Assembly (NCBI GenBank): GCA_002422365.1
Contig: DIUO01000039.1
Location: 1-55,547 of the forward strand
Reading direction: 5' to 3'
Origin: Proteobacteria bacterium UBA6156
GTDB taxonomy: Bacteria; Pseudomonadota; Alphaproteobacteria; UBA2136; UBA6156
DNA length: 55,547 nt
The notes beneath the pieces were generated by a model. The model was not told the DNA's origin. It searched no databases and saw only the letters and a program-made list of their open reading frames with translations. Position numbers and translations under genes: made by a program. Shown in pieces: positions 46,385 through 55,320 of the stretch. Within the stretch, counting starts at the first letter, position 1. Every line of letters starts with the position of its first letter.

Positions 46385-46993
46385 CTAGGAGGCTTTGGTG
46401 TAGGTGAGCGGCTTGAGGTAGACCGGCTGCGGTGGAAGATGGTGGGCCGGGTTGGCGGCGGCGGCCAGCAGGGCGGCAGGTTGCAGGGTGGTGAGCGGGG
46501 TGGTGGCAGGCAGCATGAGGCTGCTTTGGGCAAATACAAGGCCCGTGGGTGCTGTGGCGGTGCAGGCGGCGGGGGTTTGGGGAGTGGCGTCTGCCGCGAA
46601 GGTTTGGGTATAGAGTTGGCCGCCGGCGGCATCTAGCACAAGAGTGAAAGGTTCGGTGGGGTGGTGGTCTGCGACGACCTGAAGCGCGAGGGTTTGGAGG
46701 GTGGAGAGGCCGAGGACTTCGATGTTCGGGTTGAGGAGCTTGAGGGCCTGCGCCGTGGCCAACCCCAGCCGGATGCCGGTGAAGCTGCCCGGGCCGGTGG
46801 TGGCGAAGATGTGGGTGAGGCTTGCCACCGTGACGCCCGCTTGCTGGAGGAGGGATTGGAGCTCGGTGGGGAGGATATCGGAACTGCGGGGGACGGAGGT
46901 GCTGAAGGCATAAGTGTGCCCGCCCGCCTGGAGGGCCAGGGTGAGGCCGGTGAAGGAGCAATCGAGGGCGAGAGTGACGTTGGGTGCTTGCAT
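46385..46993 (-). CDS. tsaB: tRNA threonylcarbamoyladenosine biosynthesis protein TsaB
   Basis: The 202-aa protein has the TsaB ASKHA core: TLALDCSFTGLTLAL near the N-terminus, then ATTGPGSFTGIRLGLATAQAL near residue 65 and FTLVLDAAGGQLYTQTF. It is the partner of TsaD in making t6A37 of tRNAs. It is followed immediately by rimI. Confidence 0.9.
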   Translation of the reverse strand: MQAPNVTLALDCSFTGLTLALQAGGHTYAFSTSVPRSSDILPTELQSLLQQAGVTVASLTHIFATTGPGSFTGIRLGLATAQALKLLNPNIEVLGLSTLQTLALQVVADHHPTEPFTLVLDAAGGQLYTQTFAADATPQTPAACTATAPTGLVFAQSSLMLPATTPLTTLQPAALLAAAANPAHHLPPQPVYLKPLTYTKAS

Positions 46994-47060
46994 GGAGGCT
47001 TTTTGGCCTGTCAGGCGTGTTTGGTCAAGGGGTTATAAGCTGGTAAGGAGAGAGAACCTT

Positions 47061-47264
47061 ATGAGCCTGATCCACGGGGGGCCGATGCCCTTTGCGGTGG
47101 CCGCCCCCGACACCATGCCGCGCACCGAAGCGCGCCAGCCGGTGCGTGCCAAACCCTTGCCGAAAGGCGAGGCTGCGGCGAGGTATCAGGCCGACCGCGA
47201 CAGTGCCCGCCAGCACCACGGCGACGACGATGCCCGTGGCCAAGAGGTGGATATTGACGTTTAG
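47061..47264 (+). CDS. Unknown small protein (67 aa)
   Basis: AAGGAGAG lies 8 bp before the ATG. The product begins MSLIHGGPMPFAVAAPDTMP and has a charged, disordered-looking remainder ending DARGQEVDIDV. There is no membrane segment. It precedes the 113-aa gene by 88 bp on the same strand. I do not recognise a family. Confidence 0.5.
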   Translation: MSLIHGGPMPFAVAAPDTMPRTEARQPVRAKPLPKGEAAARYQADRDSARQHHGDDDARGQEVDIDV

Positions 47265-47351
47265 GGGTTGGGTCTCCATAATAACAATATCCTGAGTGCC
47301 TTGTGCACCAGGAGGGTGCCGTGGAAAGCGCCCACAATAAAGGAGAAAAGC

Positions 47352-47693
47352 ATGACGCTTGAAATTGGAGCCAAGATGGCCAGTATTGCCGGGTTACGCA
47401 CCCAGGGCGAACGCGTGGCCAAAGCCGCAACCGAGATTAACAACGCCTTTGCCGCCGCGCAAAACGCCGCCCAAAATGCACAGGCCGCCGACAGCGTGGC
47501 GATTAGCGACCGCGCCGCCGTGGTGCCCGCCGTGGAAGATGCCGTGCGCGGCGCGGTGCTGAGCGATGGTGATGTGACGCGACCGATTGTGGATTTGTTG
47601 CAGTCGGTACAGGCCTATAAAGCCAATGCCGCAGCGCTGCGTGTAACCGCCGATGTGGAACGTGTGGTGATGGACATTGTGGGCAAAAAATAG
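47352..47693 (+). CDS. Small protein with a flagellar-rod-like C-terminus (113 aa)
   Basis: AAAGGAG precedes the ATG. The 113-aa protein is Ala-rich with a helical N-terminal part (LRTQGERVAKAATEINNAF) and a C-terminal stretch PIVDLLQSVQAYKANAAALR that resembles the packing end of flagellar rod and hook proteins (pattern MV..ISAQRAYEANAKVI). The rest does not match a rod protein, and the DNIANANT N-terminal motif is absent. It could be a flagellum-related accessory or a converged helix. It ends in a strong terminator. Confidence 0.5.
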   Translation: MTLEIGAKMASIAGLRTQGERVAKAATEINNAFAAAQNAAQNAQAADSVAISDRAAVVPAVEDAVRGAVLSDGDVTRPIVDLLQSVQAYKANAAALRVTADVERVVMDIVGKK

Positions 47694-47708
47694 ATGTTTT
47701 TGCCCTTT

Positions 47709-47737
47709 TTAACCCGCTGAAAGGCGGGTTTTTTTGT
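47709..47737 (+). terminator. Terminator after the 113-aa gene
   Basis: AACCCGC / GCGGGTT with a TGAAAG-type loop, then a run of T. Confidence 0.88.
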
Positions 47738-47834
47738 GGATTATGCAGGGGAGTGTGGCCGGGAATGCCTTGCGGGGCCCCCGGGCGAGGCGTAGGGTGG
47801 CGGGGTAAAACCGATAAAAAGTATAAAAAAACGC

Positions 47835-50800
47835 ATGGCACCCCCACGCACCCCGGTTAAGGCGGCCCGCACCCGCCCAACCCCCCAGGTTAAGCCCGCG
47901 CCCCGCGCCCTGGCCGCTGCTGCCACAGCCGAAGCTGCGCCCGAAGGCGTGAGCCTGCGCAGCCTGCGCCAGCTGATGGCCAGCCAAAGCCCCAACCGCA
48001 CCCTGCCCGACAGCCGCGACCCCCTGTGGCCCTGGCTGGCCAAGCAAGTGGGCCAGCGCCGTGCGGGAGAAGCGTTTAAGCTGGATGTGCTTATTCCGCC
48101 CGGCAGCCCCCACGGCTGGTTGCTGGTGGTGATGGACGACCAACCCTTTTTAACCGACACCGTGAGCATGGCCGTGCGCCGCCACAACCCCGACCTGGGC
48201 GGCCTGTGGCACCCGGTGCTGGGCGTGAGCCGCCAGCGCGGCAAACTGCAAACCGCCACCGCAGGGCGCGCCACCAGCCGCAGGGCACTGGAGGCGTGGA
48301 TTCTGGTGCAGATGCTCGGCATGGACAGCGACAGCGTGGACGCGATGAAAGCCGACGTGCGCAACAGCCTGATGCTGGCCCGCGCCGCCGTGAGAGACTT
48401 TGAGCCGATGCGTGACCGCATGGTGACGCTGGCCGATGGCTACAGCAAACGCGAAGAGCGGGACTTTTTAATGTGGCTGGCCGAGGGGAATATGATTTTG
48501 CTGGGATACCGGCACTATGACTACCGCAGCACGGCCAAGGGTCAAACGGTCAAGGCGACCCCGGCAAGCGGGTTGGGCATTATGGCCGAAACCGAAAGTG
48601 CGGTGATGCGCGAAACCCCAGTGAGCAAACTGGGGAGCCTGGGCCTGTATGTGGCCAGCGACGAAAACCTGGTGCTGAGCAAAACCCCCGAAACCAGCCG
48701 CGTGCACCGCAGCGTGAGCATGGATTATGTGGGTATGATGCAGCGCAACGCCAAGGGCGAAGTGGTGGGCGAGCACCGCTTTGTGGGCCTTTATACCAGC
48801 AGCGCCTATACCTGTGCGGTGCGCAGCATACCGCTGCTGCGCAGCAAAGTGGCAGGGGTTATGCGCGCCGTGAATTGGCCCAAAGGCAGCTACAGCACCC
48901 GCACGTTGCAGGGCATTTTGGATATGTGGCCGCGCGATGAATTGTTTTTAAGCGACCAAGAGACCCTGCGCCGCCTGACCGTGGCCACGGTGGAAGTGCA
49001 TGAGCGCCCCGATGTGGCCGTGCTGGTGCGCACCAGCGCCCACGAAACGGCGGCGACGGTGATTGTGTATTTGCCGCTAGCCCGCATGAATACCCGCCAA
49101 CGCGAACGCATTGCGCTGCTGCTGGGGGAGAAATTTGGCCAGCCGGTGCGCGAGTTTAAAGTGGAGCTAGGGAGTGGCGAGCTGGCGCGGATGGTGTTCC
49201 GGTTGCCCTGGCATGGCGCGCCGGTGCATGAAGCCGACCTGACCCACGCCGTGCGCGCGCTGGTGCGTGGCTGGGACGACGACATGCAAGATGCGCTGGT
49301 GGCCGCCCACGGCCCCCACCAGGGCATTGTGCGCTGGCGGGCGTTTGCGCCGCTGGCCGATGTAGGCTACCGCAGCGCTACCCCCGTGGCGGTGGCGGTG
49401 GATGACGCCGCCTTTGTGAACAGCCCCGCGCCGCAACAGGTGCGCCTGGAACAGCGCGACGGGCTGCGCCTGCGCCTGCTGAAGCGCGGCGGAAGCTGGA
49501 GCCTGGCCGAGCTGATGCCGCTGGTGGACAGCTGCGGATTGCAGGCGCTGAGCGAGGATACCTTCCGGCTAGGGGATGTGTGGGTGCACGACGTGCAGTG
49601 CGCCATGCCGGAAGCCCCCCTGACCGATGACACCCGCGCGGCGTTGATAGCCGTGCTGGATGCCTGCCTGCGCGATGTGCTGGAAGAAGACAGCCTGAAC
49701 CGCCTGGCTTTAAGTGCGGCGCTGAGTGTGCAGGCGCTGCATGTGTGGCGCGGCTGGGTGGCCTATATGCAGCAAATTGACCGCAGGCTTGACCCGCCGA
49801 GCGTGAGGAAGGTTATCCGCAGCCGCCCGGACATGGCCCGCACGCTGTGGGAGCTGTTTGAAGCCCGGCACCAGCCGCATGTGCCTGCCAGCCGCCGCAA
49901 GCGCATGGCCCAGCCGCTGGAAGAGCTGCTGGAGCAGGAAATTGTGGCGATGACCACCGCCGAAGAGGAGCGCGTGTGGCGCACCGCCTATGGCCTGGTG
50001 CAAGCCATAGTGCGCACCAACGTGTGGCAGCCGGGGCGGAATGAGGCCAATAACGGGTTGGGCGAAGCCATGGCCTTCAAGCTGGACTGCGCGCGCGTGC
50101 CGGGCCTGCCCGAGCCCCGCCCCTGGCGCGAAATTGCGGTTTACCACCCCTGTGTGGAAGGCGTGCACCTGCGCGGCGGCCCGGTGGCGCGCGGCGGCTT
50201 GCGCCACAGCAACCGCGCCAGCGACTACCGCACCGAAGTGCTGGCGCTGATGACGGCGCAAATGCGCAAGAATACGATTATTGTTCCGGTGGGGGCCAAA
50301 GGCGGGTTTTATGTGCGCAAAGGGACGCCGGTTGATGCGTATAAGCTGTACATAAGGGCGCTGCTGAGCGTGACGGACACGTATGACGCCCGTGGCCGTG
50401 TGGTGCCTCCGCGCGGGGTGGTGCGGCACGATGGCGATGACCCTTATTTGGTGGTGGCGGCGGATAAGGGGACCTCGAAATTAAGTGACACCGCCAATGC
50501 CGAGGCGCTGGCGGCGGGGTATTGGGAGGGTATCAAGGATGGCTTTTGGCTGGGCGACGCCTTTGCGAGCGGCGGCAGCAAAGGTTATGACCACAAGCAC
50601 ATGGGCATTACCGCACGCGGCGCCTGGGTGAGCGTGGAGCACCACCTGAGTGCGCTGGGCTTGCAGCCCAGCGAAGCCCGGCCCCTGACGCTGGTGGGAA
50701 TTGGCGACATGGGGGGCGACGTGTTTGGGAACGGATTGCTGCGCGAGAAGCACGTGCAGCTGGTGGCGGCATTTAACCATATGCATATTTTTCTCGACCC

Positions 50801-52538
50801 CAACCCGGATTGCGAGGCGAGCTTTGCCGAGCGCGAGCGGTTGTTTGAGGCCAACGGCGGGTGGGAGATGTATGACCCGAAGGTGATATCTTCCGGTGGG
50901 GGGGTGTACCCCCGTGCGGCCAAGCGCATTGAGCTGAGCCCGGCCATGCAGGCGCGGCTGGGCGTGAAAGCCAGCCACATGGTGCCGGATGAGGTTGTTA
51001 AGGCGATTTTGAAGGCTCCGGTAGATGTGCTGTGGAATGGCGGAATTGGGACGTATGTTAAAGCCAGCGATGAAAGCCAGTTAGCCGCCGCCGACAAGGC
51101 CAACGACGATGTGCGGGTGGATGCCGCCATGGTGCGTGCGCGGGTGATTGGTGAAGGCGGCAACTTAGGGATAACCCCGCGTGGGCGGGTGGAGCTGGCC
51201 CGCCGTGGCGTGCAACTGAACACCGACGCGCTGGACAACAGCGCGGGCGTGGACACCAGCGACCACGAAGTGAATGTGAAGATATTGCTGCAACTGGCCA
51301 TGCGCAACGGCAGCCTGGACGAAGCCCGCCGCGTGAAGCTGCTGCGCAGCATGGCGCCGGATATTGCCACGCTGGTGCTGCGCGATAATGCTCAGCAAAA
51401 CCTGGCGGTGACCATGGACTGCGCCGAGAGCGAGGCCTACCACACCGAGCTGCACGGCTGGCAGGACAAACTGGTGCGCGAAGGTGTGATTGACCCGGTT
51501 GTGGACTGCTTACCAAGCCTGCGCGAGCTGAAAAACCGCCCCGGTGGCTTGTTTACGCGCCCCGAAATGTGCGCCCTGCTGGCCGGCACCAAAGCCTGGC
51601 TGCGCGACGAGATTTTGCGCGACACCGACCTGCTGGGCAGTGCGATGCTGAAGCCGCTGCTGGCGTGGTACTTCCCCCGTGCCATGCAGGCGCAGTTTGG
51701 CCCGCTGGTGGAGCGCCACCCGCTGGCGCACCATATTTTGGCCACCGTGCTGGCCAACTTGCTGGTCAACCGCCTGGGGCTGCTGGCCATACCCCGCCTG
51801 ATGAGCGACTTTGACGTAACCGCCCGCGATGCCGTGCGGGCGCTGGGTGTGGCGGCAGTGATTAGTGACCTGGCCGGGCTGTGGGCCAAGCTGGAGGGAC
51901 TGACCATACCCTTGAAAACCACCATGGCGGTAAGCCAACGGCTGAAGCTGGTGTGCGGCACGCTGGCGGCCTGGCTGCTGCGCTATGGCCAGCCGGTGGA
52001 TGTAGCCGCGTGGGTGGCCCGCCTGCAAGCCCCTCTGGCCGAAATTAACGCCCTACTGCCCGCGATATTGGCCAACCGGCCCGACACGGCCCGCTGGAGC
52101 GACGAATGGCAGGCGATGGGCTTGCCTGCGGCCATGGCGACGCGACTGGCGCGGCTTTCTCGGTTAGCGGTGGCGCCGGACGTGGTGATGCTGGCGGCCC
52201 AAACCAAGCGCCCCCTGCCCGACGTGCTGCACACCCACCTGAATGTGGGGGAAGTGTTGAAGTTGCCCGCGCTGGTGCGCAAAGCCCGCGCCATGCCCGT
52301 GCCCGATGCCTGGACGCGGCAGGCGGTGCAGGCGATGGTGCATGAGATATTCGGCCGCCAGACCGCCCTGACCCGCCGCCTGCTGGCGGGCAAGCTGACG
52401 CTGGAGGCCTGGCAGGACCAGCACGCCACCGCCCTGGCCCGCTACCATAGCCTGCTGCGCGACGTGGTGCGTGCGCGTGAGGCCGACCTGGCGATGCTGA
52501 GCGTGCTGCTGGGGCGGTTGCGGGAGCTGGAGGGGTAA
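47835..52538 (+). CDS. gdhB: NAD-specific glutamate dehydrogenase, large (about 170-180 kDa) type
   Basis: The 1567-aa protein belongs to the large bacterial NAD-GDH family. The N-terminal region contains ACT-like regulatory modules; the catalytic region near residues 780-850 has VEGVHLRGGPVARGGLRHSN, RTEVLALMTAQMRKNTIIVP and GAKGGFYVRKG; the nucleotide-binding part has LTLVGIGDMGGDVFGNGLL. It oxidises glutamate to 2-oxoglutarate and ammonium, mainly for catabolism. No clear Shine-Dalgarno sequence precedes ATG. It stands alone, with an unrelated minus-strand gene after it. Confidence 0.95.
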   Translation: MAPPRTPVKAARTRPTPQVKPAPRALAAAATAEAAPEGVSLRSLRQLMASQSPNRTLPDSRDPLWPWLAKQVGQRRAGEAFKLDVLIPPGSPHGWLLVVMDDQPFLTDTVSMAVRRHNPDLGGLWHPVLGVSRQRGKLQTATAGRATSRRALEAWILVQMLGMDSDSVDAMKADVRNSLMLARAAVRDFEPMRDRMVTLADGYSKREERDFLMWLAEGNMILLGYRHYDYRSTAKGQTVKATPASGLGIMAETESAVMRETPVSKLGSLGLYVASDENLVLSKTPETSRVHRSVSMDYVGMMQRNAKGEVVGEHRFVGLYTSSAYTCAVRSIPLLRSKVAGVMRAVNWPKGSYSTRTLQGILDMWPRDELFLSDQETLRRLTVATVEVHERPDVAVLVRTSAHETAATVIVYLPLARMNTRQRERIALLLGEKFGQPVREFKVELGSGELARMVFRLPWHGAPVHEADLTHAVRALVRGWDDDMQDALVAAHGPHQGIVRWRAFAPLADVGYRSATPVAVAVDDAAFVNSPAPQQVRLEQRDGLRLRLLKRGGSWSLAELMPLVDSCGLQALSEDTFRLGDVWVHDVQCAMPEAPLTDDTRAALIAVLDACLRDVLEEDSLNRLALSAALSVQALHVWRGWVAYMQQIDRRLDPPSVRKVIRSRPDMARTLWELFEARHQPHVPASRRKRMAQPLEELLEQEIVAMTTAEEERVWRTAYGLVQAIVRTNVWQPGRNEANNGLGEAMAFKLDCARVPGLPEPRPWREIAVYHPCVEGVHLRGGPVARGGLRHSNRASDYRTEVLALMTAQMRKNTIIVPVGAKGGFYVRKGTPVDAYKLYIRALLSVTDTYDARGRVVPPRGVVRHDGDDPYLVVAADKGTSKLSDTANAEALAAGYWEGIKDGFWLGDAFASGGSKGYDHKHMGITARGAWVSVEHHLSALGLQPSEARPLTLVGIGDMGGDVFGNGLLREKHVQLVAAFNHMHIFLDPNPDCEASFAERERLFEANGGWEMYDPKVISSGGGVYPRAAKRIELSPAMQARLGVKASHMVPDEVVKAILKAPVDVLWNGGIGTYVKASDESQLAAADKANDDVRVDAAMVRARVIGEGGNLGITPRGRVELARRGVQLNTDALDNSAGVDTSDHEVNVKILLQLAMRNGSLDEARRVKLLRSMAPDIATLVLRDNAQQNLAVTMDCAESEAYHTELHGWQDKLVREGVIDPVVDCLPSLRELKNRPGGLFTRPEMCALLAGTKAWLRDEILRDTDLLGSAMLKPLLAWYFPRAMQAQFGPLVERHPLAHHILATVLANLLVNRLGLLAIPRLMSDFDVTARDAVRALGVAAVISDLAGLWAKLEGLTIPLKTTMAVSQRLKLVCGTLAAWLLRYGQPVDVAAWVARLQAPLAEINALLPAILANRPDTARWSDEWQAMGLPAAMATRLARLSRLAVAPDVVMLAAQTKRPLPDVLHTHLNVGEVLKLPALVRKARAMPVPDAWTRQAVQAMVHEIFGRQTALTRRLLAGKLTLEAWQDQHATALARYHSLLRDVVRAREADLAMLSVLLGRLRELEG

Positions 52539-52544
52539 GTTTAT

Positions 52545-53579
52545 TTAATCTGCTTTGAAAGAGGCCTTGCGGGGCATGCGCGGGCGTTTGGGCGGGGTTT
52601 TGGGGATGTTGCGCAACGCGATGGGCAACAGCGCGAGCCCGGTAAGCACCGGCACCCACAGCACCACGAACCGCACCAGCGCGGTGACCAGCACCGCCTG
52701 CGCAAAGGGCACGCCGAACATAGTGAAGAGGCCGGCCATGGTGACTTCGGCACCGCCGACGCCGGCGGGCATCATGGTCAGAAACCCGCCCATGGTGGAG
52801 AGGGCGATGACGAGGGAGCCTTCGGTGGCGCCAAAGAAACCATGCCCCAGGCTTTGCATGACAATGCCGATGCTGATGCCGATAAGCGCCCAGCTGACAA
52901 AACTGAGCGCGGTGGTGATGAACAGCAACCGAGCGCCCAGCACCTGCGAGGTGGTGCGCACCAGCGTGAGCAGCCGGGCGAAGGTGCGCTGGCGGCGGCG
53001 GCCCCCCATGGCATAGGCTAACTTAACAAGCCCGGCCATGTAGTGCGGGGCCAGGGCTATGCCGACCAGCCCGACCGCGAGGCCGCTGCCGACGACCCAG
53101 CCCAAGGTGTTGAGGCGGGTGTCGTCTATCAGCAGCATGGCGAAGCTGGCCAAGCTGGCCATGGCGAGGGCGTCGGTAATGAAGTCCATAATGAGCAGCG
53201 GTGTGGTGCGGCTGTAGGGCAGGCCGTGGTATTGCTTGAGCAGCCACAGGCGGATGGCGACGCCGACCTTGCCGGGGGTGGGGATGAGGCCGTAGCCGAC
53301 GGTGTAGTAGTACATCAGCCGCCAAAACGGCACCTTTAGCCCCAGGGTGCGGGCGGCGATGTGGTAGCGGTAAAAGCGGATGAAACTTTCGGCGGTGGTG
53401 AGCCCGATGAGCCACCAGAGGGCGCCGCCGGTGAGGCTGCTGATGCTTTGCAGGAAGGACTCGCGCCCCGCCAGCACGGTGACCAGCAGGGTGATGAACA
53501 CCGTGGCGCCGATGAGGCCGATGACCCAGTGCTCTGCCTTGCGGATGAGGGTGGGTGAGAAGTGCGAGATGTTAGCCAT
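52545..53579 (-). CDS. Flippase-like (UPF0104/YbhN) integral membrane protein
   Basis: The 344-aa protein has about eight transmembrane segments and the family's features, including YYTVGYGLIPTPGKVGVAIR near residue 90 (a PGK-G-like motif), and ALSTMGGFLTMMPAGVGGAE near the C-terminal side. Members are related to the lysylphosphatidylglycerol synthase flippase domain and to archaeal and bacterial lipid flippases; the substrate is unknown. It ends 6 bp from the GDH stop, so the two genes converge. Confidence 0.75.
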   Translation of the reverse strand: MANISHFSPTLIRKAEHWVIGLIGATVFITLLVTVLAGRESFLQSISSLTGGALWWLIGLTTAESFIRFYRYHIAARTLGLKVPFWRLMYYYTVGYGLIPTPGKVGVAIRLWLLKQYHGLPYSRTTPLLIMDFITDALAMASLASFAMLLIDDTRLNTLGWVVGSGLAVGLVGIALAPHYMAGLVKLAYAMGGRRRQRTFARLLTLVRTTSQVLGARLLFITTALSFVSWALIGISIGIVMQSLGHGFFGATEGSLVIALSTMGGFLTMMPAGVGGAEVTMAGLFTMFGVPFAQAVLVTALVRFVVLWVPVLTGLALLPIALRNIPKTPPKRPRMPRKASFKAD

Positions 53580-53605
53580 TTTTTTTATTTCAATTATGAA
53601 AATTA

Positions 53606-54097
53606 TTACTGAAAGACGGCTTCGGTATCGACTTGTTCGCGTCCATCAGTTCCATCTTTTGCAAAGCGCGCTTGGTTGAGAACATAGCTTGATTCTATGC
53701 TCACGCGAAACAACCGTGTTGAGGGATGCATGAATTGTTCGTTGATGGTGTCGTTTGAAGGGTTCTTCGCCCCTGTTCGCTTTGCACTCAAGGTAAGTAC
53801 GGTTTCAATCGCTGCCTTGGTATGGAATATTTCTGCCCTGCCACTGAATTGAAGGCTCTCGACCATGTCGGGAGTTGCGCGGGAATCAAATATTACACCC
53901 GCTACCTGAGACGGTTGAGCGAGCGCACGCCCGTGCCGGGAATCGAGTTCGGAAAAAAAGTAAAGATAACCAGGAAAGGCCCAGGTATAAGCCAGTGCAG
54001 CTGCCCATGGACCTTCGGTATCAATTGTAGCTAAAACAAAATATGGATTTTGCTTAAGCACATTCTGGGCGCGATGAAGAGCGGGCAAAATTGTCAT
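53606..54097 (-). CDS. Pyridoxamine 5'-phosphate oxidase-like protein
   Basis: The 163-aa protein starts MTILPALHRAQNVLKQNPYF and has the split-barrel flavin-binding pattern: VLATIDTEGPWAAALAYTWA, LYFFSELDSRHGRALAQ and SLQFSGRAEIFHTKAAIETV. The family includes FMN-binding and general stress proteins; the reaction is unknown. Its start overlaps the trpS stop by 4 bp (ATGA), so the two are coupled. The gene is richer in A+T than trpS. Confidence 0.7.
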   Translation of the reverse strand: MTILPALHRAQNVLKQNPYFVLATIDTEGPWAAALAYTWAFPGYLYFFSELDSRHGRALAQPSQVAGVIFDSRATPDMVESLQFSGRAEIFHTKAAIETVLTLSAKRTGAKNPSNDTINEQFMHPSTRLFRVSIESSYVLNQARFAKDGTDGREQVDTEAVFQ

Positions 54098-55110
54098 TCT
54101 GCAACGTAACCCATTTTTTCCTTCACTTTGCGCAGGGTTTGGGCGGCGACGCTGCGGGCGTCTTCGGCGCCACGGGCCAGAATACGCTGGAGTTCGGCTT
54201 TGTCGGCCATCAGGCGGGTGTATTCGGCTTGCAGGGGCTCCATGGTGAAGGCGACAGCCTCGGCCACTGCGCCTTTAAGGGAGCCGTATTGCTGGCCTGC
54301 AAATTCTTCGGCCACCGTGTGCGGGCTGCGGTTGGTGAGGCCGCCCATGATTTCCAGCAAGTTGGCGATACCGGGCTGGTTGGCGGGGTCGTAGCGGATT
54401 TCGCCTAAGCTATCGGTTTGGGCGCGCTTGATTTTTTTAGCGGCTTCGGCGGGGGATTCGGTCAGCAAAATGGTGCCGGGGCCGGGCTGGGATTTGGACA
54501 TTTTGCGGGTGGGGTCTTGGAGGTCTTTCACCCGTGCGCCCGCTTTGGGGATGACGCCTTTGGGCAGCACGAAGGTATCGCCATAGATGTTGTTAAAGCG
54601 GGTGGCGACGTCGCGGCAGAGCTCGATATGCTGGATCTGGTCGTCGCCGACGGGGACCTCTTGCGTGTTGTAGAGGAGGATGTCGGCGGCCATGAGCGCG
54701 GGATAGGTGAAGAGCCCGGCGTTGATGTTCTGGGAATGGCGGGAGGCTTTGTCTTTGTATTGGGTCATGCGCTCCAGTTCGCCCATTTGGGTGAAGGTGT
54801 TGAGGATCCAGCCAAGTTCGGTGTGCTGGGTGACATGGCTTTGGATGAAGAGCGTGCAGGCGTGCGGATTGAGCCCCGAGGCCAGGAACCAGGCGGCGAT
54901 GGCGTAGGTGTTCTCGTTCAGGTCGGCAGGGTTTTGGCGGACGGTGATGGCGTGGTGGTCTACCACACAAAAATAGGCCTTGTGGGTTTGGGGGTAGGCG
55001 GTGAACGGCTTGAACGCGCCGATGTAGTTGCCCAGGCTGGGAATGCCGGAGGATTGGATGCCGGAGAAACTGATAGGCTTGGGGGCGATGGGTTTGGTGC
55101 TGGTGCTCAT
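54094..55110 (-). CDS. trpS: Tryptophanyl-tRNA synthetase
   Basis: The 338-aa class I synthetase has the signature region SGIQSSGIPSLGNYIGAF (the HIGH-equivalent segment), DHHAITVRQ, EVPVGDDQIQHIELCRDVAT and RKMSKSQPG (KMSKS). It charges tRNA-Trp. The PNPOx-like gene follows with a 4-bp overlap. A TTGGCAC sequence upstream is not followed by a -12 box, so I do not call a sigma-54 promoter there. Confidence 0.96.
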   Translation of the reverse strand: MSTSTKPIAPKPISFSGIQSSGIPSLGNYIGAFKPFTAYPQTHKAYFCVVDHHAITVRQNPADLNENTYAIAAWFLASGLNPHACTLFIQSHVTQHTELGWILNTFTQMGELERMTQYKDKASRHSQNINAGLFTYPALMAADILLYNTQEVPVGDDQIQHIELCRDVATRFNNIYGDTFVLPKGVIPKAGARVKDLQDPTRKMSKSQPGPGTILLTESPAEAAKKIKRAQTDSLGEIRYDPANQPGIANLLEIMGGLTNRSPHTVAEEFAGQQYGSLKGAVAEAVAFTMEPLQAEYTRLMADKAELQRILARGAEDARSVAAQTLRKVKEKMGYVAE

Positions 55111-55320
55111 GTTTGTTATATACCTTGAATTGAGGCTTGTGCCAAAAGGTTTGCTGGCTTATAAGGGGGTTGTAACGACAACGTAGTTAATAACCAAAGC
55201 GGCCAGGCAGACTCAAAAGCGGTAAGCGGACACACAGCGGGGGCAGGAAAGCCCGGAATTTGCAACAATCCTCATACTCCTTACAGCGCACGGCCTCTCA
55301 ACCAACCGAGGAGTGACAGC

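Noticed and set aside
55130..55150. TTGGCAC on the minus strand upstream of trpS
   Set aside because: The -12 box (TTGC) at the correct spacing is missing, so it is not a sigma-54 promoter.
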